Source of the DNA: Fragilariopsis cylindrus CCMP1102
Taxonomy: Eukaryota; Bacillariophyta; Bacillariophyceae; Bacillariales; Bacillariaceae
Direction of reading: 5' to 3'
Assembly (NCBI GenBank): GCA_900095095.1
Contig: FMBT01000058.1
Span: forward strand, 1 to 64,000
Length of the DNA: 64,000 bases
The position numbers and the translations under genes are program-made. Position 1 is the stretch's first letter, and every line of letters begins with the position of its first letter. Shown here one piece after another: positions 32,581 to 44,774 of this stretch. The notes below the pieces were generated by a model. That model saw only the letters and a program-made list of their open reading frames with translations. It searched no databases and was not told the origin of the DNA.

Positions 32581-33995
32581 ACTCCAAATTTTGTACTTTT
32601 ATCTACAGTATTGGACTGCCTCAAACAGAGAAACGGAGCGATTAGGTATGGCTACTTCAGTAAAAGAACAAGTAATAAGTCAACAATATTGAAAGGTTAC
32701 AAGACTACGACTATCGGTTCTCTAGCACAAAACTACTCACGGTAAGGACTAACGTCAGGACCATCTTCCGCTCGGCAAGTTTAAAACTTTGTTTGAAAAT
32801 TAAATTCCCGGACCCCCTTTTCGAGCGGTAAAGATATTTTTGCTGTGATTAAATATTTTGAAACGACTTATTTGCTGCTACCAAGAGCTTCATCAACACT
32901 GACTAATGTTGCTGATGTTTTATTTTAATGACAAGCAATGGGTGTCCAGAGAGGAGGAAGAATACAGCACCAAGGCGATCTCAGATGAATAGCAATGCAA
33001 AGGAAAACACATGCCTAACAAATAAAAGAACCACAGCAAATATGTGTGGCGTTTAGTCATTTATGATAGGCTTTTGGGTTGATTATGAAGCATACACATA
33101 CTACATTGACAACAACTGCCACCGTACCCTAGGAATCAGTACTAGACTAGACACAGTATAAAGCAGATTAGTTGATTAGTAGTCAAGGCAAAACTAAAGT
33201 TGTGATCTATCAATAATAGGGAAGCTTTTAATTTGTGACTGGAGGAAATGCAGTCTCGGTACACAGCAACAACTATGATAACTATTATAATAGTAGAGTG
33301 CAATATTTTTTTTTGATGAAGTATGAAGTATATAAGTATGCGGAGATAAGACTAGATGTAAGATTAATAAGAGGTTTTGATATAACATTTTCTTTGGCTT
33401 CTGTAGATAAAACTACCATATTTTTAGTGCTGGTAGGGTAGTATAGTTTTCGTTGTCAGGCTAGGAAAATTGAGGCCATACTGTTTTAGCTGCCGTAGTA
33501 AATTGAAATGCACTTTAGTAGTATTGGGCACTTAAGTTTTTGTCAAATAATTATGCACCAATTTGAAAGTTATTTAAGCAATATTCAGAGAACAAAACTC
33601 ATCTGGTAATGGATGTAGATATTTTGAATCAAACTAATAAATTCCTATAAGAAAAGTGTTGTCCCGTCATGCCGTCTCAAATCTGTGCTCAATTAATGGT
33701 CTGTTGAAGTAATCAATTGTACCTGCGACATGAATGGAAAAAGGGAAAGGGGTAAAACGTAAACAGTAGGAATTATTGTAGTAATGTATATATCTGTATT
33801 GAATTTGTTTATATTTTATATATACTGTATTGTATGAATTTTAAGTTTCTTCCGTTTACTGCAGTAAAACAATATTCTGTTGCGATTGATTCCTGAGCTG
33901 GTCTAATTATTTGGTGGTTGCTTGTTGCGTTATTTATTACTGGATGTGATAATATTATAAATATATGGACGAATGGATCGAGATAACAAGATTCT
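32581..33995. other. Intergenic with dispersed repeat
   Basis: This 1.4-kb spacer carries copy 2 of a dispersed repeat near 33180-33265. Nothing else can be supported. Confidence 0.5.
33180..33265. repeat. Dispersed repeat, copy 2 of a pair
   Basis: This is the partner of 24205-24295, sharing the same ordered blocks in the same orientation. Confidence 0.6.
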
Positions 33996-34868
33996 TCATC
34001 TACCCGGGGCGGTGACTGCTCCTTGTTTTGCAGCATAATACTTTTTCCGTAATGGCTTTACCAACACCTCAAGCGGCTCAACTTCTCTTTCAGGTAAAAG
34101 ACCAAACTCTGTACAAAAGTACATAAAATGTTTGAAGCACGAGTTAAGGTGAGGTGCCATATCTAATGCCTCCAACGTACCAAAGAAACTCGAGTATATA
34201 ATTCCATATACTCGAAATAGCCTTCGAAAGATTTGACCACAAAGTGCTGCGAACTGAGGCGTTTGAAACACCCTCATGCTTCTGTTTCGTCGTCATCGTC
34301 AGGAAATTTAGTTTCATCGTTGATCTGGTCTGCAATCCAACCAAGGACTTTTTCGATGTAAACAGGTGCTGAAACCGACATGGCTTCTCCCGACGCACCG
34401 TCCGACCATCGGTATTCAACACCGGAGGGGAAACCCTCTCCAGGACGGAAGGAATTTAGGTACGGGTCAGACGACATAACAGCCCAAATTGTGCTAACAT
34501 CATTGTAGAAGTCGATAGCATGGACGGCAACCCAAGCTGCACATGATTCTCCCGGTGGAAGTGCAACCTACCGTACGAATAATGTAACGAATTGATTCAA
34601 ATAGAGAGAGAGAGAGGAGGGGGGTGAGTTTATAGATTGCGATAAGTGGATGGGATATACGGTATAATGAACAGTATATATAAATATAATAATATATTCT
34701 TTTTTATGAAGAAAGAAATTTCCGTCATACAGTATTAATTGCACGTACAGCATCATTATAACTCCCTCCTGCACCCAATGTTCTTTGGGTATACGAATGA
34801 AGTCTCTCTCGCATCGTTCCACTCCTGTGACGGAGTGGCTGGAATGTACCTGTGGATGCAGGCGCCAT
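33996..34868 (-). CDS. MOB family kinase-coactivator protein
   Basis: MOB proteins bind and activate NDR/LATS kinases in cell-cycle exit and morphogenesis. Minus-strand exons 34868-34731 and 34567-33996 total 710 bases. One base missing near 34278 closes the frame at 237 codons. MOB hallmarks are WVAVHAIDFYNDVSTIW, EYRWSDG, VSAPVYIEKVLGWI, IFRRLFRVYGIIY and HLNSCFKHF. The two histidines of the zinc site are present. The two cysteines that sit before the YxWxDG block in MOB1 are replaced by a stretch without cysteine, so the zinc site looks incomplete. The start is set at the first in-frame ATG, and an upstream exon cannot be excluded. Confidence 0.85.
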
Positions 34869-35523
34869 TATATTATATTTGTTTGTGTTATATTCTGTAA
34901 AACTTTTTATCGATCCGAGATTTGCAACCGTCGTCGGTGCGGACAGAGGTTGACTTTGCTGACTTTGCTTTGACGCTGTGTTTATTTTGATCACCTTGAA
35001 TGAAGACAGTATTATAATTTAAAGTAAGAAATTGTGGTAGTAGTATTGATTGAAATAATCCTATTGTTGTTTTTGTTGTTCGCTTGGTTCCCTGTTACAG
35101 TAACGTTAGGTTAGGTTAAGGTATGTTTGCGTGCTAATTTGAAAGAAAAGGAAGCGAAGATTATTTTTGGTCAAAATCAGCGCTAACGTTACGCTACTAT
35201 TATTTAGCACTTCTCGCGGCATGTTTTGTCAGTACGTTTAAATTTCTTGCTTTTAGTCAGATTACTGGTATAATTGTTACACAGCGTACTTACGGGCACT
35301 TAAAGCTTTTTTGATTTTCGAAACTCCGATTTTTCGACTGAATTACGATTAAGGTTGGGGATAATGGTATCGATCTCAATCGATCTCAATCGACGAAATG
35401 AACCGGAAATGAAAAGATGAATTCCAAAAATTGAATGTTACTGAATGACACTCACAAAAATAATAATACTGTAGAAAGATTTCGAAGTAAAAGTATAAAC
35501 AGTATCACCGTATTATCATCATC
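34869..35523. promoter_or_regulatory. Shared upstream region of MOB and PA28 genes
   Basis: This region lies between divergent genes. The minus-strand frame of the MOB gene stays open to about 34994 without an ATG. A repeated ATCGATCTCA word occurs near 35370. No other feature is seen. Confidence 0.4.
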
Positions 35524-36475
35524 ATGTCACTTTTCAAGGTACGGCCGTGGATAACTTTGTATCTAGATTGATTCGACGTTGATGTTGTTGAATAATTATT
35601 GATCGAAAAACTCGTTCCTTCATATCTCTGATCTGACTTTTAAAAATATTTATTTATTTATTTGCCTTACGTTTTTCCTCTACTCATTTTCTTTTCCTCC
35701 TCTTCGACAGAAATTCAAAAATGAAAGCGAAACACAAGCCATGGAGTTGTTAAACTCTAGCGTCGCCAACGTTGAAGAAAAGAAAAAAATGTATTCATCT
35801 CTCTTCCCATACAGTAAGTTGTCGGATGCGTCAAAAGACTTCAAGGCATCCGCAACATCCGCCACCAATGAGAAAGTTGCTCTTGCGGTCTCCGCTACAT
35901 TAGACATGGTTTCTGAACAAAGTATTGTTCTTGATAAGTTGGAACATTTTATTACGTTACACGTTCCAAAGATTGAAGATGGAGGTAACTTCGGAGTAGG
36001 GTGAGTCGAATCTGATGTATTGAATCGAACTGAATTGAATTGAATCGTGAACACTAGCTAACACTACTTTCCTATCTATCTTTCGTATTCTTATCATTTA
36101 CGCTGCCGTTACCATTTAATTTCTTTAAACATTAGAGTACAACTCGACCTTGTGAAAAAATTAGGTGAAATGAAAGAATCGGCGACCAAATCAACAGAGG
36201 CATTGCTGGGTTATGACGCGGCTCGTTCTGATGCATTAGGCAAACTCAATCTTCCTTCATCATCAAAATCTGTAACTAAATCTACCAGTGATACCACCAC
36301 CGATGGTAAGAAAGAGGATAAGTCAAGTGAAACGATCGAAGAAAAGGAAAATACACCATCTCCATCTGGACCCGCATACGAATCGAAAGAGAAAGCTGTC
36401 GTTGCTGTCGATACTCTATACTACTATAAAGCTCGGGGGATTTTGGGTGAACTATCATCTCATTCGTTGCAGTGA
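35524..36475 (+). CDS. PA28 (REG)-type proteasome activator
   Basis: PA28 rings cap the 20S proteasome and stimulate peptide hydrolysis without ATP. Three exons (35524-35538, 35711-36000, 36136-36475) join to 645 bases, 214 residues. The family signature is KIEDGGNFGVGVQLDLV, matching the activation-loop region of PA28 subunits, preceded by the long first helix. A low-complexity linker rich in Ser, Thr and Lys replaces part of the usual helix bundle near residues 145-180. The tail ARGILGELSSHSLQ differs from the C-terminus of animal PA28. The first coding exon is only 15 bases (MSLFK). The closest type is PA28-gamma, the ancestral form, by inference. Confidence 0.75.
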
Positions 36476-37240
36476 TGGACTTTATTGATAAAAATAAAGA
36501 TAAACTAGTCGAACCGAAGGGGAAAAGTGGTAGCTCGAATTTCTCCATGTATTAGTGGTATAGGTCGTTTCTGTATGAGCTGCGTTATTCATTTTTTTCA
36601 ATTGCACATCACATCATTATTTTATAGAAAACTGATACACAAACTAAACAATAGAAAAAAGTTCAAATATACTTAATCTCTATTGTAACATTAATTATCT
36701 TCCTCTGTTAATTCTATCAATTCTCAAATGTAAGTTACCTTTTTGTATTTTACTTGAATACGTTTGCATGAGATTACAAAAGAAGAGTTATTATTATATA
36801 TAGAGAGGACGTATTGCGACGCATACAATCGCATTTAATACACACACTAATGTATGCATATTCAATGTATATTTACGTATTATGATAAGAAATCCTACCA
36901 TGTGCCTTTTTGTTATGGATTAAGTATAACAAGAATGAATCAATCCACATACATAGATCGAAAGAGGAAAAACTTATTTATAATATACATGATGTATATG
37001 AATATGCATAATAATGATAATTATTCGTTTACTTACTTCGGAATATAGATGAAAAGTGGTATTTCTTTTATGACTACGGTACTCTTCTTATAGAAGTACT
37101 AACCGTACTCATTACAGTAAACTATTATTATCTGGCAACGGTTTTTCATTTTGCTGTCACAATAATATTATATATAAAATACTCTTACGTACGTATGTTT
37201 AGTACGTACCGGACAACAAACTTACATTTTTTTTTTGGTA
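36476..37240. other. Intergenic, AT-rich
   Basis: This is the 3' flank of the PA28 gene, followed by an AT-rich spacer with TA-rich words. No gene is seen. Confidence 0.5.
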
Positions 37241-37468
37241 CTACTTCCTCCAGCGAACGTTAACTGCGCATCTAGATATTGTGAGGAATTTTCACACCAT
37301 AAACGCATGGAGAACTCTTAAAATCAGTTCTAAAATCTACCCAAATCGACAGGAAGTTAAAAAATAAAATGAGATTTTGAAGTTTTCGACTCACTATCCG
37401 CGTGTTTATACTGTGAAAATTCCTTACCATAGCCTCTGCGCAGTTAGCGTTCGCTGGAGGAAGTAGTA
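37239..37468. mobile_element. MITE with about 75-bp terminal inverted repeats and TA flanks
   Basis: The element 37241-37466 begins CTACTTCCTCCAGCG and ends with its reverse complement. The inverted arms stay similar for about 75 bases (CGAACG, TAACTGCGCA, GAGGAATTTTCACA or near matches) and surround a spacer of about 80 bases. A TA dinucleotide flanks each end, as expected for Tc1/mariner target duplication. It encodes nothing. It ends about 155 bases before the NDUFS6 start codon. Confidence 0.75.
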
Positions 37469-37624
37469 TTATCACTTACTGTACCGTACTGTAGCACACA
37501 TGCACAGCACACATGCACATACAGTACAGCAACACACATCAACAGTCGAACGTCTTGGTCTGATAACCATAAAATCATCAATAATATCAACATTGTCCCA
37601 GGACCAAACAACAAAAAATAAACG

Positions 37625-38032
37625 ATGCATTGTCGTCTTGTTAATAATAGCACGAAGATCAAGCAGAGCATTAGGGAACTCAAAGCTGCTGCGGTCCGCT
37701 CCTTCGCGACGGGTCCTCCTCCCTCTGTTCCGGCCAAGTCTCCATACAATATTGATCCTAGTACTGCTGACAAGACAGATGAAGAAATGAGACTACATAC
37801 ACGCACATACCAAGAGTCCGAATTCAAGCTTGGAAAGCATCGTTCTAACGCGCTTGAGCTTATCGAGAAAATTCCGATCGTCGAAGTTGAAGGGGAGATG
37901 GCGATCTGTGATGGCGGTGGAGGCGCCCTCGGACACCCATTGGAATACATCAGCTTGCAGCGTCCTAATGTGGTGGAGAGCTGCAAATACTGTGGATTGC
38001 GCTATAGCTCTAGGTCTTGGGCGGATCATTAA
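37625..38032 (+). CDS. NDUFS6: NDUFS6-like complex I subunit, zf-CHCC
   Basis: This is a zinc-binding subunit of the mitochondrial complex I matrix arm (the 13-kDa, NUMM type). The single exon encodes 135 residues. The presequence is basic and Arg/Ser/Ala-rich to about residue 30. The zf-CHCC domain is complete: ICDGGGGALGHPLEYISL supplies a cysteine and the histidine, and ESCKYCGLRY supplies the last two cysteines. The length is ordinary for the family. The frame is clean, and the MITE just upstream may lie in the promoter. Confidence 0.93.
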   Translation: MHCRLVNNSTKIKQSIRELKAAAVRSFATGPPPSVPAKSPYNIDPSTADKTDEEMRLHTRTYQESEFKLGKHRSNALELIEKIPIVEVEGEMAICDGGGGALGHPLEYISLQRPNVVESCKYCGLRYSSRSWADH

Positions 38033-38286
38033 CTGAAAAAGTAAAAAAATCACCTGTATTCATCAAACGCGATGATCGTCAAACTGTAATTGTTTTCGAG
38101 TTTCGAAATAAGTCGGTATTTGACTAATGGAAAAATAAATTAAAATTCGTCCTCGTATTTACTTTTATTTAATATTAGATGAAAAATAAATACATTTTAA
38201 ATTGATACTGCAAAGAAAGTCTTCTTTTAGATTTATTTTCATACATCATTTCTGAAGTTATTGGGTTAAGAGCTAGCTGTCGGCTA

Positions 38287-40171
38287 TCACTTATGTATGA
38301 CAGAGAGAGCACAAGACCCATACGTGCTCTCGTCGTCTTGTTTAAGTCGTCTTTCTATATCAAGGAAGTCGGGGAGTTCCACTACTGGAGTCTCGTCATC
38401 GGTACTTTCAACTTGTGCATGTAGAATACAAGTTCCTCTTGAAGGTGTTTGATATACATGAATGGTAAATGACTGCAACTTGTAAAGGAAGCTAATACGC
38501 TCTTGTCGAACGATGTGGCGAGACAAATCACGTGATCTGTATGAAGCGTTATATTCTCTTGCTAAATTATAGACATGCACCACATTCAAAATACAATAGA
38601 GTCAGAAACAATCTACATGAAAAACATTCAATACACACGTTATGTGTGCGAAAACACGGACACATACATCGACGTACCAGAAATAATTCTTTTCGTTTCG
38701 AACTCCTGTCCGTCTCGCCTTATGACATCTGTTAATTGATGAATGCTACCTTTTTTCTCTCCATTTGTCGTTCTTTTCCGGATGAAGCTATACGCTCCAT
38801 CATCATCATTATTTTGGACAACAAGATAAACCTATTGGAAGAGGTACATCAAATGATATTACAATTAACAGATTTAGCGTTGACTTAAACGAATGTGCAA
38901 CATATTAATGCTTCTTCTTTTAAAATCACAGACTAAGATCAAAGACATACATGTATACATACATACCTTTTCTACTTCAAAGATATGAAAGTCGACACTA
39001 AATGAAGTAGTATTCGGTCGTTGCCGTAAAAGATACTTTGCTGAGCGCTTAGACAAATTGGTAGGCAGGCCAACAAGCTTTGAAACAATGTTAACAAGAC
39101 GCTGGAGCTTAGATTCGAAGTCTGAAGAATTGTCGAGAACGTACCTGAAAAAACAAAGCAGGATGAATGAACATGTATAAGGTTGATATCGTTCTACGTT
39201 TATAAGAATACAAAATATTCCAGCCAACGAAAAAAACTCACATATGTGCATGCCCTAACCAAGATTTTCGCGTCCGTCGGTCCAGATCGATTGCTTGCTC
39301 AGGTGTCTCAGAACGAGCCTGATTATTGTCTACAATATGAGCAGCGAAAATATTGATGAGAACCGTTAAAAAACATCACTATATTTCAATGCAAGTAATA
39401 GAGTTCCTGATCCTGATTCATGGAAGAAAAAAGTCGCAATAACGTACCTAGAGTGTAGAAAGCTTCGGCACCGTCTGCAGCCGTAACCAAATGGAAACAA
39501 GCATTATATCTTGTATCCCGAAGATCTGCTTCAGTCACGCCTCTCTTTTCTAGCATATTGTTCCATTTTTCATCAGACAGATATGCTTTACCATCCCTAT
39601 GATGAATTTAAATGTCAACATAATAATTTTACAGGATTATTAAAAGTTGGTCCATTAGGGATATTATTTTTAGGTAAATTTTTACTATTTGAATGGACTG
39701 TCATTATCAAATGGTAAGATGTACAAAAAGTAAAACGGAAACTTACATGGACTCGTCACATAATAACACAGCAGGTTTTCCCCTTGCCTTCAGAACTTTT
39801 TCAATGCTGTCTTCGAGACTAAGTTGAACGTCTAGAACAGAGTTTTGTATCACAGTATCCATTCCTTCGGTAGAATAGAAATCAAGGGACATTCCGTTGC
39901 TGGCCAAGATAGTATAAACCTCAGCACAAGCAATAACTTCGAATCCGCGTTCTCTCAGAAAAGACGAAAGTCGTGCTATAGCTGTTGTCTTGCCACCACA
40001 GGGCCCCCCAGTTAATATGAACTTGAACAGAGGCGCTTTAGTACCCTGACCTTCACTTTCGACCATATTTGCCTCTGCTTCCGACATTAATGTTTCAGGA
40101 GATAATGCCATCGTCACTATTATTACTAACAATATAATAGTAATAGTACGGTAGAGGACAGAGGTAGTCAA
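38287..40171 (-). CDS. TTD14: TTD14-like P-loop NTPase with CYTH-like C-terminus
   Basis: Drosophila TTD14 is a GTP- and phosphoinositide-binding protein required for TRPL trafficking. Protist roles are unknown. Six minus-strand exons (40171-39747, 39596-39448, 39329-39242, 39144-38967, 38831-38678, 38561-38287) sum to 1269 bases, 422 residues, no frame break. Walker A GGPCGGKTT is at 55-63. Other matching blocks are VLLCDES, EADLRDTRYNACFHLVTAA, NNQARSETPEQAIDLD, VLDNSSDFESKLQRL, then a CYTH-like half with FIRKRTTNG, ERISFLYKLQSFTIHVY and LPDFLDIERRL. A hydrophobic stretch at residues 10-21 adds a signal anchor not typical of the family. Confidence 0.85.
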
Positions 40172-41520
40172 AGTTGTGAAGATTTTCGATCAAAAGCGTC
40201 AAAGCAAATTAAAATAGCACAATATCGGATAGCACAAATAAGTGTCACTACGGTACTGTATTCGATTATTTTGCACGCGACGGATCTGGAGCCTACTCAA
40301 ACGACTCTTTAAGTCCAAAATCCAAATTTTCAGTCGTGTAAAATTTAGTTGTGGACACACAGCAGGGGCTGTGCACACATACATTTTGATAGATGATTGG
40401 AATGTAGTCAATACAACCTCCACGTTGTTTTGCCTGTAGAAAAATATGCAAGCACCTTGGAAAGCCCTAATAGCTTGAATCCTATCAACACGCTACCTTT
40501 ATGCATGAACATCCAAGTTGTAAGCACAGCTCGCACAGTAGAGCTGTGTATCACCCTTTCTTGGTGGCCGTGCTGGCCTCTGCTTCGTTTCCAACTCCCT
40601 CATGACATGTGATACATGTGTGCATCTTCATCAGTAACCAATATAATGGAGTTAATAAATAAATAAATCTTCATTTCCTGCCACTTCGTCCAATCATCAT
40701 TACTCTACATTATCAATCATCCAATGTAAAGGAGCTACTCTGCAGTTTGTTTGAAGCAACCAGTTTTCATCTCCCATCATTCTTCAATGTCTTGTCATTT
40801 ACCTCACCAACAAACTTTGTCACCATAATATAATTTGTCTTTCCACCAGTTTCAGTTGTACCTCCGTCTCTCAATAAGCTTGCACTCTTCAAACACACTA
40901 AACTTGTAACATAACTACTATATCACCCTCTTCTTCTTATTATTACTATTTTTGAAAAAAATAAAATGAGAGTAGGGAATAAATATTGAGGTAACTCCCA
41001 GCAAGCAATACTGGATAACTTGTAGACCAGTATCTTATATAAGATCATAGTCTATTATTTGTTGAAAGCATAATATACAGGCAAAGTGTACCACATAACA
41101 CAAAATAGTCTAGTGATTACAGAATTTGTGGGTTTGTGGCAATTTTTTTAAATTTCTCACTGTTTGAAGCGTAATCTGGTGGTGACACGTGTAGATTGAC
41201 GACGAATGAATCGTCGATTATATTATCATGACGAATAGAACACAATTTCTTTATACTCGAAACACATCAAATCCTCGCAGTCAAAACAAAATCCTTTCCA
41301 TTATAATACTTTTGACTAACAATTATTGAAAAACTTTTATCTCCAAACGACTGGTGCTATTGGTAAGTAAATTGTGATTTTGAAAAACGAGCAATCTGCA
41401 TGATAGACATGATTGACGTAGCTACTTTGTTGTTTTTGTTGCTTATAAAGAAAATCGATTCTCACTTTTAAGACCTTCTGACCACGCCTTTTACGATTGA
41501 AGTCGACAATAAAAACAAAT
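40172..41520. promoter_or_regulatory. Shared upstream region of TTD14 and ankyrin genes
   Basis: A 1.35-kb spacer separates divergent genes. I find no gene or strong repeat in it. Short frames have no domain content. Confidence 0.4.
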
Positions 41521-44500
41521 ATGAAATTCATCACCGCATTGTTGCTTATCTGCGCAACAGCAACAATAACAACGTTAGGAGCAGCAGAAGACGATGTTTC
41601 CACAAAGGGTAAAGGTAATGGTCCTCCCTTCTTTCTCATTGACAGTTCCGATCAACTTTGTCTGGCCGGCGAGGAGTTTAAGAGATGCTCGATCGATACC
41701 CTTTTTTTTGTAGTTGGGTCTCCTGGTAAGTTTTTAAATTTTCGACGAAAAGTACAACCAGAAAAAGTATAATTCATATGCATGCGGGGCTTGTAACAAC
41801 TCTATTCTCACCGCGATATCGTAACCATCGGAATCTTCTTCCATCGGGGGAAAAAAAAATCGTCATTAGGCAACTATCAAATTCAGAAAAGATCGGTGGA
41901 TGAAAATGTAGACGAGGAAGAAGATGGAACGTGTCTAACTTTGAAGTCATGCAAAGAATCTGACGTAGGAAAAACAATGGAGGCCAAACTTGCAAAGTGT
42001 TCTCATTGCGGGGCAAAAGGATGGAACATTGTTGGTGATAACGATACGGGATATGTGTTGACTGAAGGCGACGGAAGAACTTGCCTTTTGAGAGAGCCAG
42101 GTACAAATAGGGCCATGACAGCCCCTTGTGACTCCACGGAGACACCGTACGTTCCCCTTCAACTACAATTTGCATCGGCATCAGACATCAAAACAATGAG
42201 TTCTGATGGCGCCCGACTGATTGGAGCTGCTAGCGACGGCGACAAAAAAGGAATTGAAGCCTTACTTAAAGATGGAACCGATGTCAATGTTCGTGATTGG
42301 GATGAATTAACGGCATTGATTCCAGCTGCATCGTCGGGACATTTAGAAATTTGTAAGCTTCTAGTGAAAGAAGGAATCGATGTCAATGCCAAAGATAAAG
42401 ATGGTATCACTGCATTAATGGAAGCAAGGTGAGTGATGAAGAATATTATACTGTCCCTTCCGTCGTCCTCTAGATATATATACTTTTTTTCTAATTTTCG
42501 GAAATATCGAGCTGAACAATTTCAACGTCTCTTCTCCTCTCTATGCTGGGTATCCAATCAATGTTTTCTCTAGTATCATGGGTCATGAAAAGATCGTCGA
42601 ATTTTTACTCGAAAATGAGGCCGATGTCAACTCGGTTGCTTCATCTGAAGTTTCAGCGATGTGGTTGGCAGCCAGCGAAGGCCGCGTGGATGTGATGAAA
42701 ATTTTGGCGAAAAACAATGCTGATGCATCTAACACAAGAGTCGATGGAATCTCCGCATTGATGACTGCAGCTGTGAGTTGAATAATCCATGGTGTTAAAA
42801 AATATATTATTATTCGTTATTTAATGCCTCACAACAATATCTTTGTCGTGTTTAAATTCTGTATGATTTTCAAAGGTTGGTGGACATTCGGAAGCGGTTG
42901 AGATTTTGCTAGAGAATGGTGCTGATCCAACAGTTGCAGATAATGATAATCTAATTCCTCTTATGAACGCCGCTGAAAATGGAACAGTAGCCACTTTGAA
43001 GGTGATATTAGATCACGTAGAAGATCCCGACTATGTAAACCGGATGTCGAATACTGGATTTTCATCTCTCATAATTGCTGCGGCACATGGGCATGCCGAT
43101 GCAGTCGAATATCTCCTTGATGCTGGGGCCGATGCAGACGCTGTGCACGACAATAAAGTTACAGCGCTAATGTACGCAGCTGCAGCTGGCCATCTAGACG
43201 CTATGAAAATTTTGATCGGAAAGGGTAAAACTGATCTTGAGTTCAGACACACAAATGGTGGGACAGCACTTTTAGAAGCCAGCACTGCTGGCGAGTATGA
43301 TGCGATTATACTTCTTGTCGAGAGTGGCTCCAATGTTGATTTCATGGACGATGATGGAGTGAATCCTCTTATGGCCATTGCTGCGCAAGGAAACTCGAAA
43401 GCACAAATGTTTATCCTTGACCAGCTCAAGAAGATCAAATCTGAAGCTGAACTTAAAGACTACATTAACCTATTTGCACATTCGGGTGGATCAGCAGTGA
43501 TGTTCGCAGCGGCTGGTGGGCATTTGGAGTGTGCTAAGCAGCTTATAGAACTCGGTGCTGAAATCAACGCTATTGCACGGAACAAGGATGGTTACCTCGA
43601 AAAACTTCAGAAAATGGTTGAGGAAGGACAAGTTCAAGAAGAGGACCCTCACATTGACGGCGTGACAGCTCTGCATGTCGCTAGTGAAGGTGAGCGGAGT
43701 CAAGTACGCAGTGTAGTGACATCGCATGAATCTTTTTTCATTCTTATTTTTGAGATACTATGTCTGTGTTTTTATCTCTCGTTTCCTATTTGCAAGCTGA
43801 CTCACTCACTCCCCCCTCTCTCTGTCCATTAATCTTGCAGGAGGTCACCTTGAGATGGTGAATTTACTGTTAGAAATAGGCGTGGACTCATCTTTAGCTC
43901 ATTTGGATGATGGAAAGAGGTCTCCTTTAGTATTGGCCGTTTCTGGAAATCACGCAGAAGTTGCTAAGGTACTCGTACAGGCAGGAGCTGACCCAAATAC
44001 TCCTTATGTCGACGGAGATGAAGAAAGTCACAATCTACTTTTTGATGCTATCATGGTCGAGAACGAAGAGTTCGCTATTCTTCTGATTGAGAAAGGTGCG
44101 GATTTGTACCATAAGGATGAAAAGAAGGTTAGCACGCTACTTCAAGCAAGTCAAGAGGCCTAACAGATGTTGTCAAAGCTATATTGGAGAAACATGCTGC
44201 TAACGGGGCGAAAGGAGACTTTGTGGATGCCGCAAGCGAGGATGGGGTTTCACCTGTAACTGCTGCCAGCTCAGAAGGTCACACTGGAAGTGTTCAGCTT
44301 CTTGTTGATGCGAAAGCCGATGTGAATGCTAAGGATAAAGACAGCACAACATCGTTGATGGCAGCCTCTGCGCGAGGACACTTTGATGTTGTTTCCATAA
44401 TCTTGGCTGCTGGTGCTGATGTCAACGAGCAAAATATGGATGGTCACACGGCTCTTATGTTTGCCTATAACGGGAAAAATCAAGTTGAGACTTTGTGGGA

Positions 44501-44774
44501 ACGATACAATCAATTCGTTGACGAAGCCAAAACTAATGGCGAGTCGAAAGAAGACGTGGATGACAATGATACAGGACCCACTATTCAAGAGGCACTAAAA
44601 AATCACACTGCTTTGGTAGATCTATTAATCAAGAGTGGAGCCGATCAATCACTAAAAGATAAAGAAGGCCACGCTGCAAATGACTTCGACTTTCACCCAG
44701 ATACAGACGCAGAAATTCTTGCGAAAGAAGCCAGAGCTGAAAAAGTGAAAGATGAGAGCAAGAATGAACTTTAA
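41521..44774 (+). CDS. Secreted ankyrin-repeat protein with Cys-rich lectin-like head
   Basis: Five exons (41521-41725, 41870-42428, 42574-42772, 42876-43689, 43841-44774) total 2711 bases, and one missing base near 44155 gives 904 codons. The start MKFITALLLICATATITTLG is a good signal peptide. A Cys-rich domain (about 35-160; DSSDQLCLAG, GTCLTLKSC, CSHCGAKGW, GRTCLL) resembles a ricin-type beta-trefoil by its repeated CL and QxW-like spacing. About seventeen ankyrin repeats follow, including DGVTALHVASE and GHLDAMKIL. A charged tail rich in Lys and Glu ends the protein. The acceptor at 41869 was chosen because the nearer CAG breaks the frame. It may be extracellular or in the secretory lumen. 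The function is unknown. Confidence 0.8.
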
